Below are positions 1 to 7,869 of a stretch of 14,954 bases of DNA, in pieces (the stretch's first letter is position 1; every line of letters starts with the position of its first letter). This stretch comes from an uncultured Oscillospiraceae bacterium (GTDB taxonomy: Bacteria; Bacillota; Clostridia; Oscillospirales; Oscillospiraceae), in NCBI GenBank assembly GCA_900763675.1, contig CAAFLE010000039.1:1-14954 (forward strand). Direction: 5' to 3'. Both the position numbers and the translations under genes were made by a program. The notes beneath the pieces are model-generated. The model had not been told where the DNA came from, did not search any database, and was given only the letters and a program-made list of their open reading frames with translations.

Positions 1-41
1 ATACCAATGTTTAACATTCTACCATGAGAGTTGGGAAGAAA

Positions 42-1406
42 ATGAAGAGAGAGAATTTCAATTCGCGCATCGGCTTCATTCTTGTGAGCGCCGGGTGCGC
101 CATCGGCATCGGCAACGTGTGGAAATTCCCGTACCTCGCCGGGCAGAACGGCGGCGGGTATTTTGTTTTGTTTTACCTGCTGTTCCTCATTATCATGGGC
201 ATTCCCGTGATGACAATGGAGCTGGCGGTGGGACGTGCCAGCCGCAAGAGCGCCGTTCTCGGCTACAAGGCGCTGGAGCCAGCCGGCAGCAAGTGGCACT
301 GGCACGGCTGGGCGTGCGTCATCGGCTGCCTTTTGCTGATGATGTACTACACCACTGTCTCCGGCTGGATGCTCGCCTACTTCTTCAAGTTCGTCTCCGG
401 CGCGTTCACGACCGTCACGGCGGAGACCTCCGACAGCGTGTTTGCCAATATGCTCGCCAACCCCGTGGAAATGGGCATTTTCATGGCGATTACCGTTGCC
501 GGCGGACTTCTCGTCTGCTCCGGCGGCGTGCAGAAGGGTCTCGAAAAAGTCACCAAGACCATGATGGTCTGTCTGCTCGCGCTTATCGTGATCCTTGCCG
601 TACACAGCTTTACGCTGCCCGGCGCTGGAAAGGGTCTGGACTTCTATCTGCGTCCGAATCTGAACACCATCCGCTCCGTCGGCATTTTCACCGTGATCAC
701 CAACGCCATGAACCAGGCGTTCTTCACGCTCAGCCTCGGTATCGCCGCCATGGAGATCTTCGGCAGCTATATGCACGACGACCGCACGCTCACCGGCGAG
801 TCCATCCGTATCTGCGCTCTGGACACGTTCGTGGCGATCACGGCGGGTCTCATCATTTTCCCCGCCTGCTTCAGCTACAACGTTGAACCCGATCAGGGTC
901 CCGCACTCATTTTTATGACGCTGCCCAAAATCTTCATCAATATGCCCGGCGGACGGGTGTGGGGTTCGCTCTTCTTCCTCTTTATGACGTTCGCGAGCTT
1001 TTCCACCGTGACCGCCGTGTTTGAAAACCTGATCGCCAGCGCGTGCGACAACTGGGGCTGGAGCCGGAAAAAATCCGTCGGCATCGTCGGCGCAGTACTC
1101 TTCATCGCCAGCATTCCGTGCGTTCTCGGCTACAACGTGTGGAGCGGCTTCCACCCGATGCCGGGCAAGGACATTCTCGATTTTGAGGACTTCCTCGTCA
1201 GCTTCCTGCTGCTGCCCATCGGCTCGCTCATCTATCTGCTGTTCTGCGTGAGTAAGAACGGCTGGGGCTTTGACAAATACCTTGCCGAGTGCAACAAGGG
1301 GAAGGGCGTCAAAATGTCGCCGAAATTCAAGGTCTATTTCCAGTACATTCTGCCGGTTCTCATTCTCGTCATTCTGGTTGTCGGGCTTATCCCGCTGTTC
1401 CAGTAA
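42..1406 (+). CDS. Sodium-dependent transporter of the NSS (SLC6/LeuT) family
   Basis: This is an integral membrane symporter that should couple Na+ entry to uptake of an amino acid or related amine; the substrate cannot be read from the sequence. The N-terminal NSS signature is clear, with SAGCAIGIGNVWKFPYLAG followed by QNGGGYF, corresponding to TM1 of LeuT. The protein is 454 aa with about 11-12 hydrophobic segments, normal for bacterial NSS members. I chose ATG 42 (MKRENF) because family members usually begin a few residues before the conserved S-x-x-GFIL. A purine-rich GGGAAG lies at 33-38, but its spacing is short. An in-frame ATG at 24 would add six residues and has no visible RBS. The position of the LeuT gating Arg30 carries Lys here. 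The stop codon overlaps the RBS of the next gene, so the two are probably cotranscribed. The promoter lies outside the window. The family call is firm. Confidence 0.95.
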   Translation: MKRENFNSRIGFILVSAGCAIGIGNVWKFPYLAGQNGGGYFVLFYLLFLIIMGIPVMTMELAVGRASRKSAVLGYKALEPAGSKWHWHGWACVIGCLLLMMYYTTVSGWMLAYFFKFVSGAFTTVTAETSDSVFANMLANPVEMGIFMAITVAGGLLVCSGGVQKGLEKVTKTMMVCLLALIVILAVHSFTLPGAGKGLDFYLRPNLNTIRSVGIFTVITNAMNQAFFTLSLGIAAMEIFGSYMHDDRTLTGESIRICALDTFVAITAGLIIFPACFSYNVEPDQGPALIFMTLPKIFINMPGGRVWGSLFFLFMTFASFSTVTAVFENLIASACDNWGWSRKKSVGIVGAVLFIASIPCVLGYNVWSGFHPMPGKDILDFEDFLVSFLLLPIGSLIYLLFCVSKNGWGFDKYLAECNKGKGVKMSPKFKVYFQYILPVLILVILVVGLIPLFQ

Positions 1407-1418
1407 GGAGGCAATTTC

Positions 1419-1805
1419 ATGGCATCCAATTACTATACGCCCTGCCCGGAGCTGGACCGCTGCGATGAGCTGATCGAAAAGTACTGGGAATCCGGTCAAT
1501 ACGACAAATGCTTCGCCGGTCATATGGAGCTGGCGGAAAAAGGCTACCCGCTCGCCGAGTGTCAGGTCGGTTACTTCTACTACCGCGGACTCGGCGCGGA
1601 GAAGGACCTTTCGCAGGCGTTTTACTGGACGCAGCGTGCCGCCGAACACGGCGACCGTGACGGGCAGTACAATCTCGGCACGCTCTACGAAAACGGCGAG
1701 GGCGTTGAAAAGGATCTGGAAAAGGCAAAACACTGGTACCGGCTCGCCGCGGAGCAGAAGCACCGCGAAGCGCTTGCCAAATGCCGCAGGCTCAAAATTA
1801 TGTAA
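1419..1805 (+). CDS. Small Sel1-like (TPR-type) repeat protein
   Basis: This is a 128-aa soluble protein with no signal peptide or membrane segment. It contains two clear tandem Sel1-like repeats of about 36 residues: residues 43-78 (from YPLAECQVGYFYYRGLG to RAAEHG) and residues 79-114 (from DGQYNLGTLYENGEGV to RLAAEQ). A degenerate helix pair precedes them and a partial repeat follows. Sel1 repeats form alpha-alpha superhelices that mediate protein-protein contacts, so an adaptor role is likely, but no partner can be named. The start is ATG 1419, with a strong AAGGAGG eight bases upstream that overlaps the transporter's stop codon. Translational coupling to the NSS transporter is therefore likely. 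The gene is followed immediately by a strong terminator. The repeat assignment is confident; the biological role is unknown. Confidence 0.85.
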   Translation: MASNYYTPCPELDRCDELIEKYWESGQYDKCFAGHMELAEKGYPLAECQVGYFYYRGLGAEKDLSQAFYWTQRAAEHGDRDGQYNLGTLYENGEGVEKDLEKAKHWYRLAAEQKHREALAKCRRLKIM

Positions 1806-1820
1806 ACTTAATTATGTAAA

Positions 1821-1861
1821 GCATTGCCCCGCCGTTTCCGGCGGGGCAATGCTGTTTTTTT

Positions 1862-1862
<1 letters not shown>
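1821..1862 (+). terminator. Rho-independent terminator shared by convergent genes
   Basis: A perfect 14-bp inverted repeat (1821-1834 with 1839-1852, TTTC loop) is followed by TG and a run of eight T. It ends the NSS-Sel1 unit on the plus strand. The convergent ahcY stops at 1862, so the same hairpin can also terminate minus-strand transcription. On that side the downstream sequence is only TTTACATAA, a weaker U-tract. Confidence 0.95.
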
Positions 1863-3103
<1,241 letters not shown>

Positions 3104-3123
3104 GGCTGTACTCCTTTTTACAT

Positions 3124-3163
3124 ATTTATAGCTTCATATTACCATCCCGCCGCGCATCGCGCA
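3124..3163 (-). promoter_or_regulatory. Weak candidate promoter for ahcY
   Basis: On the minus strand, between the upstream terminator and the ahcY RBS, there is TTGCGC, 17 bases, then TAATAT, with an alternative -10 TATAAA a few bases further on. The -35 match is poor. The call rests mainly on the need for a promoter in this 65-base gap between an upstream terminator and the gene. Confidence 0.3.
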
Positions 3164-3168
3164 ACCGG

Positions 3169-3205
3169 AAAAACGGAGCCGGTCAGGCTGAACTGACCGG
3201 CTCCG
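3169..3205 (-). terminator. Terminator of the spoIIE unit
   Basis: A perfect 13-bp stem (3174-3186 with 3193-3205, loop GCTGAA) is followed on the minus strand by TTTTT (3169-3173). It begins a few bases after the stop codon at 3209 of the small gene downstream of spoIIE, and it insulates ahcY from spoIIE transcription. Confidence 0.9.
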
Positions 3206-3208
3206 CTT

Positions 3209-3490
3209 TTATAAATGCGTCAGATGCAGGGCAAACCACGCGATCACTCCGGCGATCGCACCCGCCGCGGCGTACAGCGGCGCACGCAGCCGCGCAAAGA
3301 GACGACCGCCCGTGCGCTTGCCGCCGCAGAGATAGCTGTCCGCTGCGGCGCGTGCCTCGCGCAGCACGTCCTTCTCGCTCACGCCGGACTGTCCGGCAAA
3401 GTCCTCGCGGATGATAAAGATCGCCTGCTCAAAGATTTTCGGGTCCGGCGACTTGACGACGATGATTCTTTTGGAGATTCCTTTGACCAC
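3209..3490 (-). CDS. Small one-TM protein of unknown function downstream of spoIIE
   Basis: I do not recognise a named family. From GTG 3490 the product is 93 aa. It has a compact N-terminal domain with the strand-like stretch KRIIVVKSPDPK (7-18), then FEQAIFIIRED (20-30), an acidic/basic helix (38-53), and a single hydrophobic segment near the C terminus (about 72-89). It is therefore probably a cytoplasmic domain tail-anchored in the membrane. The frame is open further upstream to GTG 3619, which overlaps the spoIIE stop as GTGA. The extra 43 residues are very basic and low in information. GTG 3490, by contrast, has GGGAGGAGGA about 10 bases upstream, so I prefer it. Both starts are compatible with cotranscription with spoIIE, and a terminator follows the stop. 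A role in sporulation is inferred from position only. Confidence 0.65.
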   Translation of the reverse strand: MVKGISKRIIVVKSPDPKIFEQAIFIIREDFAGQSGVSEKDVLREARAAADSYLCGGKRTGGRLFARLRAPLYAAAGAIAGVIAWFALHLTHL

Positions 3491-3500
3491 GGGGAACGCT

Positions 3501-3510
3501 TCCTCCTCCC
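3501..3510 (-). promoter_or_regulatory. Ribosome binding site that decides the start at 3490
   Basis: On the minus strand this reads GGGAGGAGGA, a strong anti-16S match about 10 bases before GTG 3490. It favours the 93-residue product over the 136-residue reading that starts at 3619. Confidence 0.55.
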
Positions 3511-3615
3511 GGCATCGGTTCTTCTCCAAGCATAACCGGTTTTCGCCGTCCTTATTCGGCTTCCGGCGCACTTTTCCGAACCGGAGCCAACCGCGGCGCA
3601 GCCGCTCCCGCGCAC

Positions 3616-5949
3616 TCACTGGCGTTCCTCCAGCCGGATGGCAAGCACGGTCATATCGTCCTTATACCCGTACCGCTCGCCCGCTTCGCGCACGACGCTG
3701 CGGGCAAGAGAGCGCATATCCGTGCCGTCGTCGTCGAGCAGGAGACGGCGCAGCCATGTGTCGTCCTCGCGTGTCACAACGCCGTCGCTTGCGATGACCG
3801 CGAGAGCGCCTGGGCTGATATGCAGCCGCACGACGTCGGGCGACTCCCCCTCGCCCGCCAGTATGCCCGCCGCCATCGTGACGCCCTTGACGCGGCGGAC
3901 GTTCCGCCCGGTGCGGATGTAGGAGGGCGCGGCGCCGTATTTATAAAACCCCGCCTGACCGGTGAAGAGATCAATGCACATGAGATCAATGGCGGCATAG
4001 CCCCAGCTCTCGCCGCTTTTGAGCAGCATGACGGAGTTCAGGATCTTCATCGCCGTCGCCGGCTCGACGCCGGAGCGGAGAAACCGTTCAAGAATGCGCA
4101 CCGCCGAAATGGAGTCCTTCGCCGCTTCCTCGCCGCTGCCCATGCCGTCGGAGAGCAGCACGCACAAAACGCCCTGCTCGGTTTTGAAATACGTTCCCCG
4201 GTCGCCGGAGACCGGCTCCCCCTCCTTTTTTACCGCCGCGACGCCGACCGAAACGGCAAGCGGCTCGGCTTCCAGCAGCACAAGGCGGGTATCCTCGCGG
4301 TTTGCTGACGCAGGGCGGCACATCCGGACGCCGAGCGCGTCCGAAATTTCCTGCATATAGCCCTCCTCCCGAAAGAGGATCGGGAGCCGGGCGCTCTCGA
4401 TGACGGCGCGGAGCCGCCCGGTCGGGTCGCGAAAGACCGACACCTCCGCGTCGATGTCCAGCGAGTTGAGATACCGCACGAGCCGCCGCTCGGCAACCGT
4501 GTCCGAGCCGTTTGCGCAGCGCAGATCCTCGGAGATGGCGTCCAGCACCCCGGCGAGATACCGGTACTGCCCGTATGCCGCCATGCGGTTTTCGCGCAGG
4601 CGCGTTTTGAGCTGCCGCCGGTAGATCATGGCGCGAAGCTCGGAGTTTACCGCCGCGGTGAAGGGTGCGGCGCTTTTGCACCGCTCCCGGAAGCGGCCCG
4701 GCAGGTCCTGCAGCTCCAGATGACCGCGGCGGCGCATGGCCGCGGTAGCGTCGTTCAATAGCGTGAGCGTGTCCATATAATTCTCCTGCCAGCACTTTTC
4801 CTTTCGCGGGCAGCGGACGCACACCTCCTCCGCGGCACGGTCGTACACGGCGGCGATGTCTGCGTCGTTCTCCTTACCCTCGGCGCTGCGGCGTACGGTC
4901 TCGTACAGCTCGCGGAAGGCGTCCGCCAGAGCGCGGGTACGCCCGGCGGTATAGCGGCGCATTCCCCTCTCGCCCTCGCCGGAGATGGGGCGCTGCACCA
5001 TGGAGACGATGAACGTCATCGTCCGCGCCGGGAGGACAAAAAAGATCACCGAGGCGCAGAACGCCTCATAGAGCGCCGGGAGACACGGCGAGGTCTCCCA
5101 GCGCCAGAACACGGCGAGCGTGTTCGCCGCCAAAAAGATCAGCAGAAACAGCAGCCGCCCCTGCCGCTTGAGTACGCCGGACATCAGCCCCGCAAAGCCG
5201 TAGCAGACCGTAAAGATCGGCGTTGCGGGCGAGACGATGTCCATCGAAAGTCCGGCGATCACGCCGATGAGCGCCCCCTCGGCAGCGCCCGCGCCGAATG
5301 AGGAGATCATAATGCACAGCACCGCCGCCACGCGTCCGAGACAGAGGACCTCCATGACCGTCACCCGTCCCAGCGCCATCAGGACACAGCACAAAAGCAG
5401 CACGCCGCCCGCCTCGCGCCGCAGCTCGTCCCGTTCCAGCCGCAGCCGCTCGGCGGTGAGCGCCATGTGGAAGAGATAAGCGGAAAGCCCGGTCAGCACG
5501 ACCTCGGTCGTGAGATCGACCGCCACGGACAGCTGAAGCAGCTTGTCGAAGGCGTTGAGAGCGCCGGTCGCGCCCATGACCACCGCGGCTGCGGCGGGCA
5601 TGAACCACGAGCGGTGGGCAAGCTGTGTTTCGCGGAGGAGAAACGCCGTCGTGAACACCAGCACGAGCGCCGCCATATACCGCAGCGCCCACGCGAGAGA
5701 GCCGGACACGAGATACCCCGCCGCCGCGCCGAAAACGCACATCAGCCCGCCAAGCCCGCCGCCCGACCGTGCCGCCATCGCCACGCCGAACGGCGCACAC
5801 GAGCCGAAAATGCGGACGCAGCCGGTCACAAAGCCAAGCGCAAAATGCGTGCAGAGCGACGCGGTCTTGATCGCCGCGGGGCGGTTGATGCGCAGGGTCT
5901 CCCCTTTCCACGGATTTCGCAGCTGTACGGTCTTCTCTCCCAGTGACAT
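3616..5949 (-). CDS. spoIIE: Stage II sporulation protein E (membrane PP2C phosphatase)
   Basis: SpoIIE dephosphorylates the anti-anti-sigma factor SpoIIAA in the forespore, releasing sigma-F, and it binds the polar FtsZ ring. The 777-aa product has the expected layout. About ten hydrophobic segments lie in residues 30-315. A cytoplasmic regulatory region with a Cys cluster (C377, C380, C386) runs from about 320 to 560. The C-terminal PP2C domain carries metal-binding DGMGSG (601-606), SDGV (721-724) and KDDMTVL (763-769). The start is ATG 5949 (MSLGEK), with GGGGGT seven to twelve bases upstream. The frame is open upstream to 6144 but would run through the terminator at 6075-6105 and into mreB, so that extension is rejected. 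At 777 aa it is slightly shorter than the roughly 830 residues of the Bacillus protein. It lies behind its own promoter region and is followed by the small gene at 3490-3209. Confidence 0.96.
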   Translation of the reverse strand: MSLGEKTVQLRNPWKGETLRINRPAAIKTASLCTHFALGFVTGCVRIFGSCAPFGVAMAARSGGGLGGLMCVFGAAAGYLVSGSLAWALRYMAALVLVFTTAFLLRETQLAHRSWFMPAAAAVVMGATGALNAFDKLLQLSVAVDLTTEVVLTGLSAYLFHMALTAERLRLERDELRREAGGVLLLCCVLMALGRVTVMEVLCLGRVAAVLCIMISSFGAGAAEGALIGVIAGLSMDIVSPATPIFTVCYGFAGLMSGVLKRQGRLLFLLIFLAANTLAVFWRWETSPCLPALYEAFCASVIFFVLPARTMTFIVSMVQRPISGEGERGMRRYTAGRTRALADAFRELYETVRRSAEGKENDADIAAVYDRAAEEVCVRCPRKEKCWQENYMDTLTLLNDATAAMRRRGHLELQDLPGRFRERCKSAAPFTAAVNSELRAMIYRRQLKTRLRENRMAAYGQYRYLAGVLDAISEDLRCANGSDTVAERRLVRYLNSLDIDAEVSVFRDPTGRLRAVIESARLPILFREEGYMQEISDALGVRMCRPASANREDTRLVLLEAEPLAVSVGVAAVKKEGEPVSGDRGTYFKTEQGVLCVLLSDGMGSGEEAAKDSISAVRILERFLRSGVEPATAMKILNSVMLLKSGESWGYAAIDLMCIDLFTGQAGFYKYGAAPSYIRTGRNVRRVKGVTMAAGILAGEGESPDVVRLHISPGALAVIASDGVVTREDDTWLRRLLLDDDGTDMRSLARSVVREAGERYGYKDDMTVLAIRLEERQ

Positions 5950-6074
5950 ACGTCTACCCCCAACATGATTTCGCGTATAAATCATAGTATGCTGCAAGAG
6001 TAAAGGCGGTCGTTCGGCGCTGTCAGATTCCGTTTTTTCCTCTTCGGAAATGGCAGGAAATACGCCGCATGGAG

Positions 6075-6105
6075 AAAAGAAAAAGACCCGCCGTGAGGCG
6101 GGTCT
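6075..6105 (-). terminator. Terminator of the uvrA-mreB unit
   Basis: A 9-bp stem (6084-6092 with 6097-6105, GTGA loop) is followed on the minus strand by CTTTTTCTTTTC. It lies about 20 bases past the mreB stop codon and separates this unit from spoIIE. The roughly 125 bases between it and the spoIIE start must hold a spoIIE promoter, but I see no convincing -35/-10 pair there. Confidence 0.85.
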
Positions 6106-6124
6106 CCGATTGTCGTAAGGGGGT

Positions 6125-7177
6125 TCAGCTGCCGGATTTGTCAAGCTGGCGCTGGCGGGCGAAATTCTGCATACCGTCGGTCATGGAGTCAAGCCGGCTG
6201 AGCATCCGCCCCGCACCGTAAGCGGTGCAGGAGAGCGCGTCGTCCGCGACGTGCGCTTCGATGCCGGTGCGCTCGGTGACAAGACGGTCGATGCCGTACA
6301 GCAGGCTGCCGCCGCCCGACATGACGATGCCATTTTCGGAAATATCCGCCACCAGCTCCGGCGGCGTGCGTTCGAGGACCATGTGGACGGTTTCGAGGAT
6401 GGTTTCCGTCGGCTCGGCGAGCGCTTCCACCATTTCGTCGGAGTTGAGCGTGATGGTGCGCGGAAGCCCGGTCATCAGGCAGCGGCCCTTGACCTCTTCA
6501 TAGCTGACCTCCGGGCGCTCCTTGACGCAGCCGATGCTCTTTTTCAGCTCCTCCGCCGTGCGCATTCCGATGAGCAGGTTGTGCTTGCGGCGGATGTATT
6601 TGACGATCGCCTCGTCAAACGCTTCGCCCGCCGTTTTGATGGATTCGGACTCCACAACGCCGTTGAGCGATACGACCGCGGCTTCCGTCGTGCCGCCGCC
6701 GATGTCGATGATCATATGACCGTCCGAACGGTTGACGTCCAGACCCGCGCCGACCGCCGTAGCGACCGCCGAGGGGACGAGATAGACCTTGCGTCCGCCC
6801 GCCTCGATGACGGCGTTGACGATGGCGCGTTCCTCCACGCCGGTGATGCTGCCCGGCACGCACACAAGGACCCGCGAGCGGAACAGACTGAAACTCGTCA
6901 CGCGGCGGATGTACTCGCGCAGCATTTCGCACGTCATGTCGTAATCGGAAATGACGCCCGCGGCGATCGGACGAACGGACACAATGTTCGCCGGCGTACG
7001 GCCGAGCATTTTCCGCGCATCCTCGCCGACCTTGAGAACACGCCCGGTCTGGCGGTCCATCGCCACGACCGTCGGCTCGCGCAGACGGATGCCGCTCCCG
7101 GCGACATAGAGAATGGTCGTATCGGTGCCAAGGTCGATGGCAATATCTTTTTCGATGATGGAGGACAGGATAGGCAT
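6125..7177 (-). CDS. mreB: MreB-family actin-like protein, divergent paralogue
   Basis: MreB proteins form membrane-associated filaments that position the elongasome and set rod shape. The 350-aa product has the actin-fold motifs: phosphate-1 DIAIDLGTDTT (11-21), phosphate-2 IIDIGGGTTEAAV (156-168), the conserved MTGLPRTI region (about 235-242) and adenosine-binding GIVMSGGGSLLYG (283-295). Where typical MreB and Mbl proteins have I-E-E-P-x-A-A-A-I-G-A-G, this one reads VPSAVATAVGAG (134-145). By alignment on the GAG, the catalytic Glu position is Ser136. The start is ATG 7177, with GAAGGG nine bases upstream. An in-frame TTG two codons earlier is too close to that RBS. There is no mreC or mreD nearby. 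It follows comFC by 34 bases and ends at a terminator, so it is the last gene of the repair operon. Family membership is secure; the role as principal MreB is not. Confidence 0.9.
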   Translation of the reverse strand: MPILSSIIEKDIAIDLGTDTTILYVAGSGIRLREPTVVAMDRQTGRVLKVGEDARKMLGRTPANIVSVRPIAAGVISDYDMTCEMLREYIRRVTSFSLFRSRVLVCVPGSITGVEERAIVNAVIEAGGRKVYLVPSAVATAVGAGLDVNRSDGHMIIDIGGGTTEAAVVSLNGVVESESIKTAGEAFDEAIVKYIRRKHNLLIGMRTAEELKKSIGCVKERPEVSYEEVKGRCLMTGLPRTITLNSDEMVEALAEPTETILETVHMVLERTPPELVADISENGIVMSGGGSLLYGIDRLVTERTGIEAHVADDALSCTAYGAGRMLSRLDSMTDGMQNFARQRQLDKSGS

Positions 7178-7211
7178 AGTCAAATTCCCTTCAAAAGCGA
7201 TAATATTCCGT

Positions 7212-7868
7212 TTATTTGTCTTCCCGATGGCAGGCGAGCGCCGCGCCCCGGACGCTTGCAGCGCCCGCGGTCAGTAGCATCCGCGCACACTCGGAGATTG
7301 TAGAGCCGGTGGTAATGATGTCGTCGATGAGAAGAATGTGCTTTCCGCGGATGGCTTCCACGCTGCGAACCGCGTAGCAGCCGGAGATGTTCGCCCGCCG
7401 TGCCTCCGCCGAGGCAAGGCGCGACTGCGGCGAAGCGTTGCGCGTTTTCCGAAGCAGAGGCACGGCAGTCTTTCCGAGGACCTTTGCCGCCGATTCCGCC
7501 AGAATCTGCGCCTGATCGTAGCCGCGGCTGCGGCGGCGCTTCGCGCTGAGCGGGACCCACGTGATAAGATCAAAGTCCACCGCATCGCGGCGGAGCAGGT
7601 CCTCGCCGATCATTCTGCCGAACACCGCGCCCCGCGCCGGAGCGTTGCCGAACTTGTAGGCAAGCATTCCGCGGCGCACCGGCTCTTCATAGTAGAGCGG
7701 CGCGGTATAGGCGCGGACAAAGGCGCATTTCCGCTCGGTGTCCGGCGTGCGCGGCAGCGCTTTCCGGCAGACGGGGCATATCTCCCCGCGGCTTTCCTCG
7801 AGCAGCGCCCCGCAGAAGGCGCAGCGCGGCGGGAAGAAAAAATCGAGAATGCGTTCCCGGAGACTCAT
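7212..7868 (-). CDS. comFC: ComF-family phosphoribosyltransferase-like competence protein
   Basis: ComFC/GntX proteins act late in natural transformation and are linked to handling of imported single-stranded DNA; the exact reaction is uncertain. The 218-aa product has an N-terminal zinc-ribbon with Cys pairs at 16/19 (CAFC) and 31/34 (CPVC). A PRTase-type I domain follows, with the family motif K-R-x-R-x-R-G-Y-x-Q-A (about 110-120) and the PRPP-binding loop ILLIDDIITTGST (178-190). The start is ATG 7868, one base after the recD2 stop, with GGAGAGGT upstream inside recD2. The frame continues upstream to a TTG at 7886, which I regard as less likely. The near-contact with recD2 implies translational coupling. 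No comFA, comE or comG genes are in the window, so active competence cannot be claimed. Confidence 0.92.
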   Translation of the reverse strand: MSLRERILDFFFPPRCAFCGALLEESRGEICPVCRKALPRTPDTERKCAFVRAYTAPLYYEEPVRRGMLAYKFGNAPARGAVFGRMIGEDLLRRDAVDFDLITWVPLSAKRRRSRGYDQAQILAESAAKVLGKTAVPLLRKTRNASPQSRLASAEARRANISGCYAVRSVEAIRGKHILLIDDIITTGSTISECARMLLTAGAASVRGAALACHREDK

Positions 7869-7869
7869 A

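Noticed and set aside
3104..3173. SAH-type riboswitch in the ahcY leader
   Set aside because: The leader between the upstream terminator and the start is under 70 bases. It has only a 4-bp GCGC hairpin, too little for the known SAH aptamer.
5950..6080. Spo0A box or sigma promoter ahead of spoIIE
   Set aside because: The closest 0A-like string on the minus strand is CGCCGAA, a poor match to TGTCGAA. Candidate -10 strings such as TACTAT or TTATAC lack a matching -35.
5950..6144. N-terminal extension of SpoIIE to position 6144
   Set aside because: It would read through the terminator at 6075-6105 and overlap mreB. The added residues are low-information, and MSLGEK at 5949 gives the expected family start.
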